Below are positions 5,102 through 5,701 of a stretch of 5,701 nt of DNA, in pieces. The stretch is from Fimbriimonadales bacterium (GTDB taxonomy: Bacteria; Armatimonadota; Fimbriimonadia; Fimbriimonadales; GBS-DC). Both the position numbers and the translations under genes were made by a program. The DNA is taken from assembly GCA_025060055.1 (NCBI GenBank), contig JANXCK010000105.1:1-5701 (forward strand), in the 5' to 3' direction. The first letter of the stretch is position 1, and the number at the start of each line of letters is the position of its first letter. The notes below the pieces were generated by a model, which had not been told where the DNA came from, ran no database searches, and worked only from the letters and a program-made list of their open reading frames with translations.

Positions 5102-5701
5102 ATGCTAACGCGCGACGGCACTCGTTCGTTTCAGGCGGTCAGACCCCGTGCGAAGCGTCGCAGTAGCCCTGCTAGTGCAAAACGCGCTCCTAAGTGCCGA
5201 AAATCCGTGCTGATGCAAGGGGCTGTCGCTGCATTATTCGCGATGGGGGTTGTGCTAAGCGGTCTTCTCAGCGGGCTGCTGATTCGCCTTGCGACGCCGT
5301 ACCACGCGCAGCGCGCCGAGACGCTCGACGCGCTTACTCTCTATGACAAGAAGGCGATGGCATCGGTGATGGGCGAGTTTCGAGGCAGTATCGCTGCCTA
5401 CCTCTGGGCAAAGACGGACGAATACACGCACGGGGGCGTGCGCCTGCGCCCGATGACCGAGCGCGAGAAGCAGCGCGGCACCGCTCACGCTGCCCGAAGC
5501 GCGGACGGATTAGACCATCACCACAACGAGACAAGCGTGATTCCCGAACCCGCACGCGACCCCCGCTGGCTCTGGGGCGAGATAGAGCGCCATCTCAAGC
5601 CCTACTTCGATGTGCGCCACCACTTCCATCGCCCTGTACGCGAAGTGCTGCCCCTGTACCGCTTCATGACTTGGGTAGACCCGACTTTTGTACCAGGCTA
5701 C
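5102..5701 (+). CDS. Single-pass membrane protein, N-terminal part, possibly TPR-type
   Basis: An open frame of 200 codons runs off the right edge without a stop. Residues 1-35 are very basic (RPRAKRRSS, KRAPKCRK). Residues 36-63 are one hydrophobic membrane helix, so the rest probably faces outward (positive-inside rule). The exposed part contains FRGSIAAYLWAKTDEYTHGG (93-112), a histidine-bearing stretch (HAARSADGLDHHHNE, 129-143), RHHFHRP (172-178), and LYRFMTWVDPTFVPGY (185-200). The last motif has the DP...Y pattern at a tetratricopeptide helix junction. Together with the earlier FR...YLW segment it recalls membrane-anchored TPR proteins, but I do not recognise a named family. The ATG at 5102 has only a weak AGG upstream; the in-frame GTG at 5207 and ATG at 5213 (residue 38) are alternatives that would remove the basic tail. 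It is divergent from the LPP20-like gene with 48 bp between starts. Confidence 0.75.
   Translation, partial: MLTRDGTRSFQAVRPRAKRRSSPASAKRAPKCRKSVLMQGAVAALFAMGVVLSGLLSGLLIRLATPYHAQRAETLDALTLYDKKAMASVMGEFRGSIAAYLWAKTDEYTHGGVRLRPMTEREKQRGTAHAARSADGLDHHHNETSVIPEPARDPRWLWGEIERHLKPYFDVRHHFHRPVREVLPLYRFMTWVDPTFVPGY

Overview
The window is GC-rich bacterial chromosomal DNA with intact genes on both strands and one gene running off the right edge. No rRNA, tRNA, phage gene or transposase is visible. The diderm-type DsbD, two unrelated Uma2-family nucleases, a secreted LPP20-like protein, apparent leaderless starts beside Shine-Dalgarno starts, and GC-rich palindromic intergenic repeats together suggest a free-living environmental bacterium. 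Armatimonadota-, Chloroflexota- or cyanobacteria-like lineages would fit. This placement is inference; nothing in the window fixes the taxon.

Layout: 1-115 is a short intergenic strip with palindromes. 116-1930 (minus) is a full-length three-domain DsbD. 1931-2052 is its divergent upstream region. 2053-2142 (plus) is a 29-residue membrane miniprotein with a strong ribosome binding site. 2187-3023 (plus) is a long-form Uma2 nuclease with a C-terminal coiled coil. 3028-3630 (minus) is a compact Uma2 nuclease, tail to tail with the first and only 4 bp away; it appears to be read from a leaderless promoter. 3631-3988 is a 358-bp gene-free stretch holding two copies of a hairpin-rich repeat. 3989-5053 (minus) is a secreted LPP20/FlgP-like protein. 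5102 to the right edge (plus) is the start of a single-pass membrane protein, divergent from the LPP20-like gene.

The genes do not form one pathway. DsbD carries reducing power across the membrane to extracytoplasmic disulfides. The Uma2 proteins are predicted PD-(D/E)XK nucleases of unknown biological role. The LPP20-like protein and the last gene are envelope proteins that share a 48-bp divergent promoter region.

The most interesting signal is in 3756-3988. Two copies of a composite palindromic element lie end to end and meet at a TTAA. The right copy has imperfect terminal inverted repeats of about 27 bp with TA at both outer ends. Each copy carries two hairpins whose stems differ by compensatory base changes, plus an alternative inner pairing. 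This looks like a small non-autonomous mobile element or a REP-like structured element. The 29-residue ORF at 2053 is the second most interesting item.
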